64,000 nt of DNA, taken from the NCBI RefSeq assembly GCF_000412335.2, contig NZ_KE161030.1:3305865-3369864 (forward strand), written 5' to 3'. The DNA is from Cedecea davisae DSM 4568. GTDB lineage: Bacteria; Pseudomonadota; Gammaproteobacteria; Enterobacterales; Enterobacteriaceae. Position 1 is the first letter of the stretch, and each line of letters opens with the position of its first letter. The position numbers and the translations under genes are program-made. The notes beneath the pieces are model-generated. The model was not told the origin of the DNA. It saw nothing but the letters and a program-made list of their open reading frames with translations, and did no database searches. Of the stretch, positions 38,879 through 47,114 are shown piece by piece.

Positions 38879-40076
38879 CCGGTTTATCCCCTGCCGTGAG
38901 CGCAAGCCCTAACCCGGTCACCGCCAGCCCGACCAGAGGAATGCCAACCGCCCACGGCAGCGTAAACGAAAGCGCGAACAGTGCCGTGCCGGTAGCTGGC
39001 CCCACCGATCCCTGTAGATCGCTGACTACCGAAAGCGCCGCCATGTAGGTCGCTCGTAACCGCGCCGGGGCTAACTTATTCACCGCCGTCGGGATCAGCG
39101 GGCCGGTCATCATCTGGGACAGCGAATAGAGGCAGACCGCCATCACCAGCGTCACGACGTGAGGATAAGCCAGCAGCAAAACAAAGGCGGTGATAAGCGA
39201 GGAGCCTGCGCTGAGGGTGATAAATAACGGCGAGCGTCGGGCAAACAGCTTCGTTAAGGCGAGTTGGCCAAGCGTGTTAATCCCCGCGCCAAACGCGAAC
39301 AGATAGCCGATACTGGCGGCACTCATTCCCATCTGATTGCTGGCATACAGCGGCATGACGGCCTCCACCCAGCTCCCGGCCACGCCCAGCAGCAGCACCC
39401 ACATTAGCAGCACGGCCAGGCGGCTATCCCGGAACGCGGGCAGCAGCGCGCTAAACCCTTCTTCATCATCATCCTCATCGCCCTCATCAGCGGCTAACGA
39501 ACGTGTTTCCGACAGGCAAATCGCCAGCATCAGACCGCCCGCAACCATCACCGAACCTCCGGCCAGAAAAACGTAACCCAGCCCCTCTTGCACCAGCACC
39601 GTACCCAGCAGCGGCCCGGCTATAGCGCCCGCGCCTGAGCACACTCGCATCACGCTAAACTGGCGGCGATGCTCCGCAGCTGGCGTGGCGTCCGCCACAA
39701 CGGTGTAAATGGTCGGATGCAGCACCGACTCAAACAGGCCGATGACGATTAACACTGCTGCGGCGGCAAAGACGCCGTGGGCAAAGAACAGCGCGATAAA
39801 GCCCGCCCCGACGCCGGTCGCCGAAATAATCAAAACGGGCCTTCTGCCCACGCGATCGGCAATGCCGCCGATAAACGGCGCGGCCAGCAGCTCACCCCCG
39901 GCATAACAGCCGAAAAGCAGGCCAATAAACTCCACCGGAATAGCGGCAGACTGCTGCGCCCACAGCGGGAAAAAGGGAACAATCGCCCCGTCGACCAGGC
40001 CGACAATGAAATAGAGGATAAAGCCCAGAACGTGGGGCTTGCGGTACGAAATAAGGGGGGATGTAAAAAGTGCCAT
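38868..40076 (-). CDS. MFS transporter, probable drug exporter
   Basis: A 402-residue twelve-helix major-facilitator protein of the DHA1-like group. The signature loop between TM2 and TM3 is [14 protein letters not shown], and TM5 carries the antiporter-type motif [17 protein letters not shown] strongly acidic central loop ([12 protein letters not shown]) separates the two halves. The ATG at 40076 is chosen over a TTG at 40094. No gene name can be assigned with safety; substrate unknown. It is the last gene before the AT-rich segment, and two palindromes lie just upstream of it. Confidence 0.85.
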   Translation of the reverse strand: MALFTSPLISYRKPHVLGFILYFIVGLVDGAIVPFFPLWAQQSAAIPVEFIGLLFGCYAGGELLAAPFIGGIADRVGRRPVLIISATGVGAGFIALFFAHGVFAAAAVLIVIGLFESVLHPTIYTVVADATPAAEHRRQFSVMRVCSGAGAIAGPLLGTVLVQEGLGYVFLAGGSVMVAGGLMLAICLSETRSLAADEGDEDDDEEGFSALLPAFRDSRLAVLLMWVLLLGVAGSWVEAVMPLYASNQMGMSAASIGYLFAFGAGINTLGQLALTKLFARRSPLFITLSAGSSLITAFVLLLAYPHVVTLVMAVCLYSLSQMMTGPLIPTAVNKLAPARLRATYMAALSVVSDLQGSVGPATGTALFALSFTLPWAVGIPLVGLAVTGLGLALTAGDKPANR

Positions 40077-40097
40077 GATATTACCCAAGTACAATTA

Positions 40098-40142
40098 CCC
40101 CGAATGCTGGGGAGAATATGTACGTTGGATAACGTTAACGTT
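40098..40142. promoter_or_regulatory. Palindromes upstream of the MFS gene, possible operators
   Basis: CCCC-GAATGCT-GGGG (40098-40112) and a perfect 12-bp palindrome AACGTTAACGTT (40131-40142) stand 22-66 bases before the start of the minus-strand MFS gene. Their position and symmetry suit a regulator binding at its promoter. No regulator gene is adjacent. Confidence 0.4.
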
Positions 40143-40229
40143 TACGACTTACTGGAAGCTGCAAGGATATTAGCTAATCGTTGGGGAAAGGGCAACTGTG
40201 AGATTTGGGGGCTGGTGGCGGATGGGTGA
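40104..40229 (+). CDS. Possible small ORF, 41 residues, unknown
   Basis: The frame encodes a peptide with a natural-looking segment, DNVNVYDLLEAARILANRWG, and ends VADG. An internal TTG at 40125 has GGGAG ten bases upstream and would be the better start; the ATG at 40104 has no ribosome site. It could also be the remnant of a larger gene lost when the AT-rich DNA next to it arrived. Low confidence. Confidence 0.25.
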   Translation: MLGRICTLDNVNVYDLLEAARILANRWGKGNCEIWGLVADG

Positions 40230-40404
40230 TTGGGGGTAGTTTTTTCTGTCTGCTTAGTGCCAGTAGCGGAAGTAACTCAAACATATGTTTCTGCAAGTGG
40301 CTATCTGTTAACATAATTTTGTATGATATTATCTATACAATGAACCTGTCGAATAAAACCTATTGCATAAAAATTACACTAACACACTGATTGTAAATGA
40401 ATAT

Positions 40405-41289
40405 ATGGAAAAAACACATTTAATCTTGAGCGCTATTAAGGAAATGTTAATTCGAGTGTGGCATTGGAAACGACGCGACAATGTTTCGTTGCCTAAAATA
40501 AATGAACACATCTCAAATAAACTTAATATAAACAAACTTGACTCTAATGAGATAGAGTTATCACAGATTGATTTTCCTGATACAATCACAAACGAAAAAG
40601 AACGAAGGGTCAAGAATATAACTTTCAATAAATGCATCTTTTCTCAATCAAGAATTAATGGCTATACATTTATAGGATGCTCTTTTATAAGTTGTTCATT
40701 TAATGGGAGTGAAGTTTCTGACTGTGAATTCCATAAATGCTCCTTCTCAGAGTGTAGCTTTTATAAAACAAAATTCATAACAACTTATATCGATCCGATT
40801 TCTTTCAAATTTTCATGGATGTGGCACTGGCATTGGGCAAATGTTAATGCTTGGCTTTTCCAATCTCTTTATAAAAACTCAAAGGATATGCATCAAGAAA
40901 AATTTGCAATGCAAGCTGATAGAAAATTTCAATTTTATAGGCGATATGAATTTTTACGCGGGCAAAAACGACAATTAAAGAAGTTTTTTACAAGTCTTTT
41001 GTATGACTACATACTAGGTTATGGTTACGGAATTAAAAATGCATTAATTATAACTTTAATGATGATCAGTAGCTTTGCATACATCATCGATGGACATCTT
41101 AAAACACATGAGAAAAGTTTCTTTAAGGCCCTGTATTTTTCGGTTGTTTCATTTACAACTGTTGGATATGGTGATGTTGGGCCTGAATTCGAAACCATAC
41201 CTATGGTAATTACAATAATTTTCCTCCTTATCTCAATGATATGGTTTGCTGTTGTTACGGCAATAATTGTCAAAAGGATTGTAAGATAA
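40405..41289 (+). CDS. Pentapeptide-repeat protein fused to a two-helix K+ channel
   Basis: A 294-residue protein. After an N-terminal cytoplasmic part comes a run of pentapeptide-like repeats (CIFSQ, YTFIG, CSFIS, CSFNG, CEFHK, CSFSE, CSFYK), then a linker, and a C-terminal ion-channel module: a hydrophobic helix near residue 215, the pore loop with the K+ selectivity filter TVGYGD (residues 252-257) and a final helix ending IVKRIVR. This is the Ion_trans_2 pattern. An upstream TTG at 40363 is possible; the ATG at 40405 is preferred though its ribosome site is poor. The stop shares a base with the next gene (TAATG), so they form an operon. Base composition is AT-rich. A membrane channel tied to a nucleotidyltransferase suggests an effector role; function unproven. 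Confidence 0.8.
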   Translation: MEKTHLILSAIKEMLIRVWHWKRRDNVSLPKINEHISNKLNINKLDSNEIELSQIDFPDTITNEKERRVKNITFNKCIFSQSRINGYTFIGCSFISCSFNGSEVSDCEFHKCSFSECSFYKTKFITTYIDPISFKFSWMWHWHWANVNAWLFQSLYKNSKDMHQEKFAMQADRKFQFYRRYEFLRGQKRQLKKFFTSLLYDYILGYGYGIKNALIITLMMISSFAYIIDGHLKTHEKSFFKALYFSVVSFTTVGYGDVGPEFETIPMVITIIFLLISMIWFAVVTAIIVKRIVR

Positions 41290-42116
41290 TGTCTTATTTA
41301 ATCCTTGAGTGTGGCTCTGCTGCCCGTGGTGATACAAATATTCATAGTGACAGGGATTTGGTATGCATTTGGTCAGGAAGCCCACCAGATTATTCGATTT
41401 TAAAGGAAGTGCATGGTGAGATAATGTACTACTCTTTAGATACCATAAAAAAGATGAGTAAGAAAGGCTCACTTTTTCTAACACATCTGGATATTGATTC
41501 AAAATATTTAGATGGCGACCAAAAAATTTTTAGTTCTTTTAGAGGATATCGTCCAAAAAAAGAAAAAATTGAAGAGTCCCTCATAAATACCGCTAATGTC
41601 ATTAAGGAGATAGTTTGGTACCCGGATACATTAGTTGGTAAATTGTGGTTGTATGATGTTCTTTATGTTTCTCTTAGAAACTTCATTTACTGTAAAAATG
41701 CGTTAAGTGATATTTATTCATTTGGTTACGAGGATGCCATTGAAAAATTACACATAACACAAAATGATAGTGATAAAATGTTATTGCTCCGTGAGGGTAA
41801 ATATTCGTATAGGCGTAATGATATAAAAAACATAGAGAATATAAGCATCAAGGACATTGAAAATGTATGCCAGTCAATACTAGGCAAAACAGTAAAATTC
41901 CTCAATGGAGGAAATACAAACTGGGAACAAATGTACAGAAAAGACTATTGGGCTGAGAGGTTTATTGAAAGAGCTATACTTAATGGTGAATACAACGATA
42001 GCAGCTTTCTAGATAAAATTAGATTTCATAACTATAATAAACACTGCATCAAATCTGATGTGGCCAGAATAATAGACGTTAAAACCAATAGACATGTAAT
42101 AAAGGTAAATGCATAG
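41289..42116 (+). CDS. Nucleotidyltransferase-like protein paired with the channel gene
   Basis: A 275-residue protein whose N-terminus carries the polymerase-beta-type nucleotidyltransferase signature GSAARGDTNIHSDRDL: Gly9-Ser10, then the metal-binding pair Asp21 and Asp23. A helical C-terminal half follows, with RNFIYCKNAL and LLREGKYSYRR, recalling the helical domains of minimal nucleotidyltransferases (MNT, KNTase type). No HEPN RxxxxH motif is evident. It starts on the last base of the channel-gene stop codon. It could modify a small molecule, RNA or protein, or make a nucleotide signal that acts on the channel; the sequence does not decide. The ATG at 41289 is preferred to an upstream frame inside the channel gene. 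Confidence 0.75.
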   Translation: MSYLILECGSAARGDTNIHSDRDLVCIWSGSPPDYSILKEVHGEIMYYSLDTIKKMSKKGSLFLTHLDIDSKYLDGDQKIFSSFRGYRPKKEKIEESLINTANVIKEIVWYPDTLVGKLWLYDVLYVSLRNFIYCKNALSDIYSFGYEDAIEKLHITQNDSDKMLLLREGKYSYRRNDIKNIENISIKDIENVCQSILGKTVKFLNGGNTNWEQMYRKDYWAERFIERAILNGEYNDSSFLDKIRFHNYNKHCIKSDVARIIDVKTNRHVIKVNA

Positions 42117-42208
42117 TGATATCTTTTCAAAAAAAGAATCATTAGAAGAGTTGGTGAGTCTTCGTTGCTACTAATGGAAAATCTTTACAGGGCAGTTCAG
42201 AGAAAACG

Positions 42209-42272
42209 TCTGCTCCTTGCTCACAGCGGACCATCAATTCAGTTAGCTTGTCAGCTGTGTGCCAAAAGTAGA
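42209..42272. repeat. Imperfect inverted repeat in the gap before the AbiC-like gene
   Basis: A 23-base arm at 42209-42231 beginning TCTGCTCCTTG is the imperfect complement (about 17 of 23) of 42250-42272 ending AAAGTAGA. It lies in a 328-base gap without a convincing gene; the 60-residue frame at 42165-42347 follows the repeat and is probably not coding. The arms look like a dispersed enterobacterial intergenic palindrome. The rest of the gap is AT-rich and shows nothing else clear. Confidence 0.5.
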
Positions 42273-42444
42273 CATTGCAAACGTTATAACATGCTGGTAG
42301 TTCTTTATGAAAGTTTTAATGATATAGTTCAAATCATCAGTAGTTAAAGTAATAATAGATTGCAGCAATCAAATATTGATTTTTAATCTTTTTTTGTCAT
42401 CAGCAAAAATGATTCATAGCGTAATAATATAGTATGGGAATCAA

Positions 42445-43821
42445 ATGAAAATAAATGGAAAGTTTAAGTTTCATATTTTGTGTGGGGTTTTGTTGGTTTC
42501 TTACCCTGTATATATTTACCATGGTGTTATTTGGAAGTTCATGGATAAAATCGGAGCGCTGGCTACAGGGCTTGCTCTTTTCGCAGCTATGTATCAAGGT
42601 TATGTTGCCTGGAAAGCCGCAAACCTTACAAGAGAAGCAAACTCACAAAACTTGTTTCAACAGAAATTTAATCTCGTTTTAGAGCAACATAATGATTCTT
42701 TGGCTAGGGTCAGAGATTGGTTGAAATCTAATAATTATTCAGACAAAATAATTACTACAGAGTGGCTTATCAGTGAGATAAGAGGTCATGAGCAACTAAG
42801 TCCATACATGCGAATTCTGTATCACACGCTTAAAAGTATTAAAGAAGAATTACCGGTAACTGATGAATTCGACGAAAAAGAAGTGATTAAAACTCAAAAA
42901 AGATATACATCTCTCGTTAGATCTTTTATCCCAAACGATATTTTATTTCTTGTGGCCTGCAATGCATCTGTTATTGATAGAAAAATATTTGAAATAAATG
43001 ATAGTGAAAGTTACTCGTATTATAACTTAATGCTCAAGAATTTTGATTTTTTTGAACATTTGAAAACCCAAGCTGATAAAAAAATTAGTTTAGAAGATTT
43101 AACTAAAGAGGTTGCTTACAATACATACGAAAGCTGTTATCTTTATTATTTTAGGCGTGATTTCATGGAGGGTGTAGATAGCGAGAATAACCCTCATATA
43201 ATTAAGCTAAAAGAATTTTTATTGAACCCCGATTTTTTCATATGTTTAGAATACAATTTAAAGAACAAGGCGATTGATACAAGTAGTTTCCCAGATGAAT
43301 CATTGAGCGTAAATGAAATGCTTATCCTTTCTCTAAATGAACACATTAGAAAACTTAATGAAGAAGATCTGAATTCTTATATTTCCTTTAAAACAAATGA
43401 GTTCTACAGAGAAAGGGTTGAGCAAATCGTTCAGAGAGAAAATAATATTTACACCAATGTATCATATTTATCTTCATCGTCAATAAAAGGATTGTACTAC
43501 GATGCGAAACTCATTGAGTATTTCACTTCTTTCATGCGTTACGATATATCAATGAAAGACCTTTTGATTTTCCGAGATGATTTCCATTCAACATTAAAAT
43601 CTTTTATCTTGAACACCTCTTCGCTTCATAAAAACCAGGATTGGTATCAATATAGCGTTGACGCGAGCTACATAGGAATTATCAAAAAAATATCGCCTCT
43701 TATAGATGAATTAATCGCATTTAGAAATAGTATTAATTATACTAAGTTACCATCGGAAGTTTTAAAAAATAAAAAAGAAGAACTACAACGGTATATCGCG
43801 AGTCTTTCTAATCAGCTCTGA
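42445..43821 (+). CDS. AbiC-like membrane protein (putative phage abortive infection)
   Basis: A 458-residue protein with two N-terminal membrane helices (about residues 9-29 and 34-56) and a large, helical, charged cytoplasmic part. The block LFQQKFNLVLEQHNDSLARV, then PYMRILYHTLKSIKEELP and RYTSLVRSFIPNDILFLVACNA, follows the pattern I know from putative phage abortive-infection proteins (PutAbiC, after Lactococcus AbiC). GGGA lies five bases before the ATG. It is AT-rich and lies about 330 bases after the nucleotidyltransferase gene, possibly with its own promoter. Abortive infection is inferred from the family, not shown. Confidence 0.65.
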   Translation: MKINGKFKFHILCGVLLVSYPVYIYHGVIWKFMDKIGALATGLALFAAMYQGYVAWKAANLTREANSQNLFQQKFNLVLEQHNDSLARVRDWLKSNNYSDKIITTEWLISEIRGHEQLSPYMRILYHTLKSIKEELPVTDEFDEKEVIKTQKRYTSLVRSFIPNDILFLVACNASVIDRKIFEINDSESYSYYNLMLKNFDFFEHLKTQADKKISLEDLTKEVAYNTYESCYLYYFRRDFMEGVDSENNPHIIKLKEFLLNPDFFICLEYNLKNKAIDTSSFPDESLSVNEMLILSLNEHIRKLNEEDLNSYISFKTNEFYRERVEQIVQRENNIYTNVSYLSSSSIKGLYYDAKLIEYFTSFMRYDISMKDLLIFRDDFHSTLKSFILNTSSLHKNQDWYQYSVDASYIGIIKKISPLIDELIAFRNSINYTKLPSEVLKNKKEELQRYIASLSNQL

Positions 43822-43982
43822 CGGTCTTTAAATATTTGTGGCCTGTTCCCCATTGACTGCTACGTCCTGAGGTCAGGTGACGCTTCCATCTATTGCACAC
43901 AAACACTTGTGAATGTCCATTCTTCGCTAAAAGCTGCCTGTCGATATCTGGTACACAGTTCATTACAGGCGGCTTTGTGCCA

Positions 43983-44288
43983 TTATCTGACGTTGTATTT
44001 TTTTATGCTAATACCATTGATATTGTATATACCTGTTCGCTTAATCCGCTTGCCCTTTTTGTCCGTAATAGTGGCTGTAAGCGTGCTGCAGCGAATGGAA
44101 TGATGTTCATCAATCACCAAACGAATTGCTTCTGAAGAATCCTCCACCTCTACGAGATCATCAGTCTTATCCAGGCCGAATGGTACAAGGTGGAATGCGG
44201 TTTTTCCCGATGATTTTCTGGTTACCTTTACAGGGTAAAGCACATCACCACTTTTATGGATCAATTCAAGGCGTTCAGTGTAAATCAT
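43983..44288 (-). CDS. Small protein of unknown function
   Basis: A 101-residue minus-strand ORF with a very good ribosome site (AAGGAG seven bases before the ATG at 44288), so I take it as real. It begins MIYTERLELIHKSGDVLYPV and ends INGISIKKYNVR, with many beta-prone stretches and a basic TDKKGKRIKR segment. I do not recognise the family. It is convergent with the AbiC-like gene and may belong to the same acquired segment. Confidence 0.6.
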   Translation of the reverse strand: MIYTERLELIHKSGDVLYPVKVTRKSSGKTAFHLVPFGLDKTDDLVEVEDSSEAIRLVIDEHHSIRCSTLTATITDKKGKRIKRTGIYNINGISIKKYNVR

Positions 44289-44586
44289 GGCAATTCTCCT
44301 TAGTTTGTCTGCATGAATGTACAAACTGAAGATAGGAGATACAACAAAAAAGACAGGTAAAGATAAAATAGCCTAACTCGCCCCATAATTTATTGAATTA
44401 AATATCTTTTTTTGCAAGGTGCAGGTAAAAACTGAAATATTGATTAACCTTAGAGCCAGTTAAAGTGATCTTCTCCCTATAACTCAAGACACTCTGATTT
44501 AAATATGAATTCCGAACTTCCGCTCTTCGCTCAAAACAGCCCTCCCCCCACCAGGGGGAAGGCGATTTTCACAATACAACTTTAAA
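44289..44586. other. AT-rich gap between two unknown minus-strand genes
   Basis: No gene seen. The sequence is AT-rich up to about 44510 and then returns to the local average. A C/G stem CCTCCCCCC-ACCA-GGGGGAAGG lies near 44553, 20-30 bases beyond the stop of the next minus gene, and could end its transcript. Confidence 0.4.
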
Positions 44587-45120
44587 TCAATGAACCAAAT
44601 TCAAAACCCCGCCCGGAATCATCTCCAAACCACCATCCAACGAACGAACAAACCTCGGGGCTTTTAAATCCTCGGCCAGCACGGTGAGTAGCTCATACAG
44701 CAGCCCGGTCATTTGTTGCCTTTGCTCGGGGGATTCTTGCTGATTCAGCAGGACGATGGTTAATGCCGTGCAGTATTCGCGGAGCGGTTCGGAGTCAGTG
44801 GCTAGTGGGTTGTAGCAGATGCGGGCCTCGCTCTCTTTGAGCGTCAGCTTCTCTATCAGGTGGTCCGGCAGCGGGGCTTTGAGCGTGCTTTTTAAGACTT
44901 CCAGCCCGGCGAGCAGGCGGCCGCAGAGCGCCATGCGTTCCGTTTGATTTTTGTTTTCAAGCAAATGCTCTGCGTACTGCTCGCAAATATCGAGCACCTG
45001 GAAGAGATCCATCGCTGCGCCCTGCGGCTTTTCTAGCAGGGTTGCGATATCGCCCGCAAATGCCGGGTCGTGTGGGGTGATTTCAGGGCGAGCCTGTGTG
45101 TTACTATCAGCGTTAGCCAT
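44587..45120 (-). CDS. Hypothetical protein under a nested hairpin leader
   Basis: A 177-residue, soluble, mostly helical and acidic protein that I do not recognise. It starts MANADSNTQARPEI, has a helical core DLFQVLDICEQYAEHLLE and GRLLAGLEVLKSTL, and ends GGLEMIPGGVLNLVH. GGAG stands about nine bases before the ATG. Its upstream region carries a nested hairpin (45151-45184) of the kind seen in leaders of prophage and satellite genes. Composition is normal for the chromosome, unlike the AT-rich genes to its left. It may be a residual prophage-type gene. Confidence 0.6.
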   Translation of the reverse strand: MANADSNTQARPEITPHDPAFAGDIATLLEKPQGAAMDLFQVLDICEQYAEHLLENKNQTERMALCGRLLAGLEVLKSTLKAPLPDHLIEKLTLKESEARICYNPLATDSEPLREYCTALTIVLLNQQESPEQRQQMTGLLYELLTVLAEDLKAPRFVRSLDGGLEMIPGGVLNLVH

Positions 45121-45150
45121 AGCTGTTACTCCGTATAACGGTTGTGGTCA

Positions 45151-45184
45151 GCCCCCGTCTGGTGTTCCACCACCATTCGGGGGC
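45151..45184 (-). ncRNA. Nested hairpin, possible C4-type antisense RNA leader
   Basis: An outer stem GCCCCCG/CGGGGGC (45151-45157 with 45178-45184) encloses an inner stem GGTG-TTC-CACC. Read on the minus strand it is about 30 bases upstream of the ATG at 45120. From memory, a near-identical hairpin with GGTGTTCCACCACC occurs in C4 antisense RNA of P1/P7/P4-type phages and upstream of related prophage genes. The identity as C4-type RNA is inferred and unchecked. Confidence 0.4.
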
Positions 45185-45390
45185 GCTTCTTTTTCCGGCT
45201 TTGACCGGGTTTATCTCTTGCTCATCCCTCCGATCATACTGGATGGTTGCACAGTAACCCAGATGAAAAACCAGGCAGATTGGCAAACTTCGAGGCGGCT
45301 CGCAGGAATGATGAAACGCTTTGGGGAATTGCAGATTGGGGGCTTATCAGGAAGAAAACAGGCCGAACAGACGTCCGGCCAGAAAGCAAA

Positions 45391-46050
45391 TTAATGTCTG
45401 TCGCGTTTATCCGCGCGTTTGGCGAGGTAGTCGCCAAACATTTGCACGATCTGCACCAGCACAATCAGCGCCACGACCGTGACCACCATGACCTGGGTTT
45501 CGTAGCGGTAATAGCCGAAGCGGATAGCCAGGTCGCCCACGCCGCCGCCGCCCACAATCCCTGCCATTGCCGAGTAGCCAATCAGGCTGACGAGGGTGAC
45601 GGTTAACCCGCGCAGCAGCCCGGCGCTGGCTTCCGGCAGCAGAACGGTGCAGATGATGCGCATTGGGCTTGCCCCGAACGCCTCTGCGGCTTCAATAATG
45701 CCCTTATCAACCTCCCGCAGCGCGCCGTCCACCAGGCGGGCATAAAACGCAATTGCCGCGACGGATAAAGGCACGGAAGCCGCAATCGGCCCGATGGTGT
45801 TGCCGAGCAGGAACTGCGTGAGCGGCAGCAAAAGCACCAGCAGGATCACGAACGGCACCGAACGCACGATGTTTACCACCACCGAGCTGATGATATTGAG
45901 ACCGCGGTTTTGCCAGAACAGATTGCGGTCGGTAACAAAGATCAGGAAGCCCAGCGGCAGGCCGCCGATAATTGCCAGCAGCGTGGAAATACCCAGCATC
46001 TGGAAGGTTTCGCCGAAGGCGAGCGTCAGGTCAGCGACTAAATCATCCAT
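45391..46050 (-). CDS. MetI-family permease of a methionine-type ABC importer
   Basis: A 219-residue inner-membrane permease with five helices, matching MetI: start DLVADLTLAFGETFQMLG, and the EAA loop that contacts the ATPase in AAEAFGASPMRIICTVLLPEA. The C-terminal helix region GYSAMAGIVGGGGVGDLAIRFGY is typical of the family. It overlaps the ATPase gene by eight bases. E. coli has one metNIQ near 5 min; this copy in a different place is likely a paralogue that carries methionine, its derivatives or a related compound. Confidence 0.9.
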   Translation of the reverse strand: MDDLVADLTLAFGETFQMLGISTLLAIIGGLPLGFLIFVTDRNLFWQNRGLNIISSVVVNIVRSVPFVILLVLLLPLTQFLLGNTIGPIAASVPLSVAAIAFYARLVDGALREVDKGIIEAAEAFGASPMRIICTVLLPEASAGLLRGLTVTLVSLIGYSAMAGIVGGGGVGDLAIRFGYYRYETQVMVVTVVALIVLVQIVQMFGDYLAKRADKRDRH

Positions 46051-47059
46051 TCAGCACCTCCACGTAGGCCGTATTTTTACGGATATGGTCGATAGCATCG
46101 CCTACCGCCGCCGGGTTGCCGGGTGCGGTAATCGCCACCACCAGAATGCCCAGAGCGCGATCGCTGATGTACTCAATTTTGCCGTGCAGGATATTCACCG
46201 CCACCCCGTATTTTACCGCCGCGAAGGAGAGCACCGGCTGCTCCGCCGAGTCACCGATAAACATGATTTTCAGCAGCGCGCCGCGCATATTGTCCAGCAG
46301 GCGCACCGGCAGCGTTAAATTCAGCGTATGGGAAACCAGCTGCTGCGTGAACTCGTGCTGCGGATGAGCAAAGATGTCGAACACCTCGCCGGACTCCACC
46401 ACTTCCCCGCCGGACATCACCGCCACGCGGTCGCAGATAGATTTGATCACGTTCATCTCATGGGTGATCAGCACGATGGTGATCCCCAACTGCTGGTTGA
46501 TCTTTTTCAGCAGCGCCAGGATGGTGGCTGAGGTTTCGAGATCCAGCGCCGAAGTCGGCTCATCGCACAGCAAAACGTCCGGGTGGTTGGCAATGGCGCG
46601 GGCGATGCCGACACGCTGCTTCTGCCCGCCGCTCAGCTGCACCGGGTAACGATTGGCTTTATCCGCCAGCCCCACAAGCTCAAGAATTTCCGCCACGCGA
46701 GGCCCAATTTTACTGCGTTCCCAGCCCGCGGCCTTAAGGCTGAAAGCGACGTTTTGCCTGACGGTGCGGGTATGCATCAGGTTGAAGTGCTGGAAGATCA
46801 TGCCTATGCGCTGGCGAGCTTTACGCAGCGCCGTGCCCTGCAATGCGGTGATTTCCGTCCCGGCGATTTTTACGCTGCCCTCGCTCGGGCGCTGGAGCGC
46901 GTTCAGGGTTCGCAGTAATGTGCTTTTCCCCGCGCCGCTGGTGCCGACGATGCCAAAAACCTCGCCCGCCCCTATATGCAGCGTGACGTTATTCACCGCG
47001 CGGCTTGTCTGGCTGCGCCCGGCGGCAAAGTCCACGCAGACTTTTTCTATCTCAATCAT
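46043..47059 (-). CDS. MetN-family ATPase of a methionine-type ABC importer
   Basis: A 338-residue ABC ATPase with Walker A GTSGAGKST, signature LSGGQKQR, Walker B VLLCDEPTSALD and H-loop VLITHEMNV. The C-terminal domain (NIL type, from about residue 255) is the one that binds L-methionine and blocks transport in MetN. It drives the permease beside it and takes substrate from the downstream MetQ-like lipoprotein. Confidence 0.92.
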   Translation of the reverse strand: MIEIEKVCVDFAAGRSQTSRAVNNVTLHIGAGEVFGIVGTSGAGKSTLLRTLNALQRPSEGSVKIAGTEITALQGTALRKARQRIGMIFQHFNLMHTRTVRQNVAFSLKAAGWERSKIGPRVAEILELVGLADKANRYPVQLSGGQKQRVGIARAIANHPDVLLCDEPTSALDLETSATILALLKKINQQLGITIVLITHEMNVIKSICDRVAVMSGGEVVESGEVFDIFAHPQHEFTQQLVSHTLNLTLPVRLLDNMRGALLKIMFIGDSAEQPVLSFAAVKYGVAVNILHGKIEYISDRALGILVVAITAPGNPAAVGDAIDHIRKNTAYVEVLNG

Positions 47060-47114
47060 GAAAACCTCAAATCAGCGACAAAGAGCAGGCATCCCGCCTG
47101 CCCTGCTCAGACAG

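Noticed and set aside
40340..40390. 16-residue leader peptide before the channel gene
   Set aside because: ATG...TGA encoding MNLSNKTYCIKITLTH lies before the channel gene, but it has no ribosome site and no attenuator structure follows.
42165..42347. 60-residue plus-strand frame before the AbiC-like gene
   Set aside because: It runs over an inverted repeat (42209-42272) and has unnatural composition and no ribosome site.
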